Below, in pieces: positions 62,002 to 64,000 of a DNA stretch of 64,000 nucleotides (positions within the stretch are counted from its first letter, which is position 1; each line of letters opens with the position of its first letter). The notes beneath the pieces were generated by a model. That model was not told the DNA's origin. It saw only the letters and a list, made by a program, of their open reading frames with translations, and ran no database searches. Source of the DNA: Myxococcota bacterium (lineage in GTDB: Bacteria > Myxococcota_C > UBA6777); the NCBI GenBank assembly GCA_023150835.1, contig JAKLKB010000017.1:1-64000 (forward strand). The letters run 5' to 3'. A program made the position numbers and the translations under genes.

Positions 62002-62760
62002 TTACGGATCTTCGGGGACGAAGCGATAACCGACGCCCCAGACGGTTTGGATCAGGGTGGGTTCTTTGGGGTCGCGTTCGAGTTTTTTGCGGAGCTTGCT
62101 GATGTGGACGTCGACGGAGCGGTCGAATACTTCGAACTCGCGGCCACGAACGAGATCGAGGAGCTGTTCGCGTTTCCAGACGTGGTGGGGGCGATGGGCG
62201 ATCAACCAGAGCAGATCAAATTCGGAGGCGGTGAGTTCGATCGGCTGGTTTCGGCAGAAGACTTCGCGGGTGGTTTGGTTGATCGACAAGGTGCCGATGA
62301 TAAGGGTTTCTTGGGCGGGGCTTTGTGGAGAGGTGGCGTGTGGGTTTGTGGGGGCTGGGGGTGGTTGGGCTTGTGCGTCAAGCTGAATGCGCCGAAGGAT
62401 GGCACGGATACGGGCGACGAGTTCGCGTAGGCTGAAAGGTTTGGGCAGATAGTCATCCGCGCCGATTTCGAAACCGACGATGCGGTCGGTTTCTTCGCCG
62501 CGAGCGGTGAGCATGAGGATGGGGATCGCAGCGGTGGAGGGGTGGGCGCGGAGTTGTCGGCATATCTCTAAACCGTCCATGCTGGGAAGCATCAGATCGA
62601 GCAGGACAAGATCAAAGGGAGCATCGCGGGCGGCACGAAGTCCAGCGTTTCCGTCTTCTTCCCATTGCACGAAGAATCCGTAGTTTTCGAGGTATTGGCA
62701 GGTATGTTCGGCAAGGATGGTATCGTCTTCGATGAGCAAGATACGCGATGTTTCGGACAT
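62002..62760 (-). CDS. OmpR/PhoB-family response regulator
   Basis: The product is 252 aa with AAAGGAGGCGATC before the ATG. The receiver domain (1-120) has the acidic pair Asp 12-Asp 13, the phosphoacceptor Asp 55 (LVLLDLMLPSMDG), MLTARGEE and DDYLPKPFS. A Gln/Pro/Ala linker (about 126-150) leads to a winged-helix DNA-binding domain with ELTASEFDLLWLIAHRPHHV, VFDRSVDVHISKLRKKLE and TVWGVGYRFV. It regulates transcription when phosphorylated. The histidine kinase diverges from it across 126 bp, so autoregulation of a shared promoter region is possible. Confidence 0.95.
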   Translation of the reverse strand: MSETSRILLIEDDTILAEHTCQYLENYGFFVQWEEDGNAGLRAARDAPFDLVLLDLMLPSMDGLEICRQLRAHPSTAAIPILMLTARGEETDRIVGFEIGADDYLPKPFSLRELVARIRAILRRIQLDAQAQPPPAPTNPHATSPQSPAQETLIIGTLSINQTTREVFCRNQPIELTASEFDLLWLIAHRPHHVWKREQLLDLVRGREFEVFDRSVDVHISKLRKKLERDPKEPTLIQTVWGVGYRFVPEDP

Positions 62761-62886
62761 GATCGCCTCCTTTGAGCGGTTTGGATCGGAAGGATAGTCT
62801 CAGATGTAAAAAAAGTGTAGGCCCCTAGAGCGCGGAATAAAGGGGGATTAGGTTGTGTGGAGGTGAGGCATCAGGAGGAGTCAGCG

Positions 62887-64000
62887 ATGTGGCGTTGGTT
62901 GATGGGTCGGTTGTATCGGAAGTTGATCTTGAGTCATATCTTGGTGTTGTTGGCGTTGTTTGTGTTGATGGGTGGGGTGTTGCGTGTGTTTTATGTGGCG
63001 TATGTGGATCGAGCGCTGCGCGAGCGTTTTTGGGCGCAAACGACGTTGCTGTTGCAGCGGTTGGAGTCGATGGATCGGCGACTGCATTATGATCGAGAGA
63101 TGACGCCGCCCGCGCCCGAGCGGAGACCTTGGTGGAAGCGGTGGAGAGAGGGGCGGGCCTCCAAGCCGAAGCAAGAGGCGTCTAGCAAGCTGACGACGCA
63201 GGGAAAAGCAGGTCGCGTTCGGGTGGCGGCGTGGCTGGGTCAAGAGTGGGTCCAAGAGCGCTTGCGTGCGTGGTCTTTGTTGTTGAATGCGCGGGTGTTT
63301 GTGCATGATCGGGATATCTCTTGTTGGTTGGATGTGATGCCGAAGCGCTTTTCGGGGGCGTTGCGTCGGGTGGATGATCTGCGCTCGCGGGTGCAAGTGC
63401 GAGTGTTTGCGAGGCAGCGATGCCCGCGACGTTTGCGTCGGATGTATCGGCATTATCGGCGTAGCTTTGTACCGCATTGGGTGTTGACGCGGCGTTTGCA
63501 GGTGGAGGGGGTAGGGGAGGTGGAGCTGACTTTTTGGCAGATGTCACCCGTTCATTTGGAGGGGGCGGGTGTTTCGGTGCCGTTGGTGTTGATGGTATTG
63601 TTTGTGGGGTTGGCGTTATTGACGATCCCGATCAGTCGGAATATCGGGCGTCCATTGCGGCATTTGATGGAGCGTGTAAAGCGGATACCACAGGGGGATC
63701 TTGCGGATCCGATCGAGATTCGAGGGACAGATGAGGTTGCGGATCTTGCTCGAACCATCGAGGAGATGCGGCGTTCGCTGTTGCATCTGCACGAGCAGAG
63801 GGCGGCGTTGTTGTCAGATATCTCGCATGAGATGCGAACACCTCTGGCGCGGATACGGATGGTGGCGGAGTCTGTGGCGGATGGATTGATGCGGGAGGCG
63901 GCTCCGTTGGAGCGGGCGATGGAGGGGATCTGCGTGCAGGTGGATGAAGTCAATCAGATGTTGGGGGATCTGCTCGAACTGGCGCGTTTTGAAGTACCCT
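62887..64000 (+). CDS. Sensor histidine kinase (3' end outside window)
   Basis: The frame stays open from the ATG at 62887 to the window end (371 codons, no stop). GGAGGAGTCAGCG precedes the start. Membrane helix 1 is near residues 11-33 and helix 2 near 231-248, with an extracytoplasmic sensor of about 190 residues between them. This sensor is Arg/Trp-rich and has an Arg/Lys-rich start (PPAPERRPWWKRWREG). A HAMP domain follows (SRNIGRPLRHLMERVKRIPQ). The HisKA region contains SDISHEMRTPLARIR, with phospho-acceptor His 314. The ATPase domain is beyond the window. It is the likely partner of the divergently transcribed response regulator. Confidence 0.94.
   Translation, partial: MWRWLMGRLYRKLILSHILVLLALFVLMGGVLRVFYVAYVDRALRERFWAQTTLLLQRLESMDRRLHYDREMTPPAPERRPWWKRWREGRASKPKQEASSKLTTQGKAGRVRVAAWLGQEWVQERLRAWSLLLNARVFVHDRDISCWLDVMPKRFSGALRRVDDLRSRVQVRVFARQRCPRRLRRMYRHYRRSFVPHWVLTRRLQVEGVGEVELTFWQMSPVHLEGAGVSVPLVLMVLFVGLALLTIPISRNIGRPLRHLMERVKRIPQGDLADPIEIRGTDEVADLARTIEEMRRSLLHLHEQRAALLSDISHEMRTPLARIRMVAESVADGLMREAAPLERAMEGICVQVDEVNQMLGDLLELARFEVP

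Noticed and set aside
1-64000. Insertion sequence, prophage or integrative element
   Set aside because: No transposase, integrase, phage structural gene or tRNA with attachment repeat was recognised; repeats seen are short and non-coding.

Overview
The window looks like chromosomal DNA of a Gram-negative, deltaproteobacterial-type organism. The closest guess is a Myxococcota or Bradymonadota relative, inferred from gene content only. The signs are many secreted lipoproteins with Ser/Thr/Glu/Pro-rich linkers after the lipobox, MopE-type metal-binding repeats, PEGA-domain and zinc-ribbon proteins, a heavy-metal RND efflux system, and compact genes with frequent GTG/TTG starts. It begins inside a 5S rRNA (the end of an rRNA operon, with a clear terminator) and ends inside a sensor histidine kinase.

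Layout. 1-3150: end of the rRNA operon, two membrane proteins (one resembling Pycsar membrane effectors), an unrecognised protein and a membrane-anchored PDZ protein. 3150-11250: repeats, then minus-strand lipoproteins: two paralogues with a CxxCH motif, a predicted beta-helix protein and a large DUF4838/GH67-like protein. 11860-17010: an LPG-synthase-type membrane protein, twin lipoproteins each carrying two truncated-haemoglobin domains, and an unknown protein. 17177-24780: a CusB-type adaptor followed by a CusA permease fused to a TolC-type outer-membrane factor.

25131-40362 is a type I-B CRISPR-Cas locus. It has 57 intact 38-bp repeats with 56 spacers and degenerate half-repeats at both ends. 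A 42-bp minisatellite and an unknown 243-aa protein follow, then cas4, cas2 and cas1 on the minus strand. Divergent from these is the effector operon cas6-cas8b-cas7-cas5-cas3 on the plus strand. The repeat polarity (reverse complement ending TTTGAAAC) suggests the array is read leftwards, in the same direction as cas1-cas2-cas4.

40500-64000 holds tRNA 2-selenouridine synthase, a YbjN-like protein, a lipoprotein, a DUF3754 protein, two vWA-domain paralogues, a diacylglycerol-kinase-family protein, an amino-acid ABC importer (ATPase plus fused binding protein/permease), a second ABC system, an Hsp70-like protein, a MopE-motif lipoprotein, a zinc-ribbon/proline-repeat protein next to a PEGA protein, and a divergent two-component system.

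Two patterns cut across the gene map. First, an intergenic element of about 125 bp with stacked hairpins recurs about ten times in both orientations. Second, short tandem duplications (15-76 bp) are frequent and several include or abut a stop codon. No transposase, integrase or tRNA gene was recognised. All functional assignments come from reading the sequence; no database search was possible.
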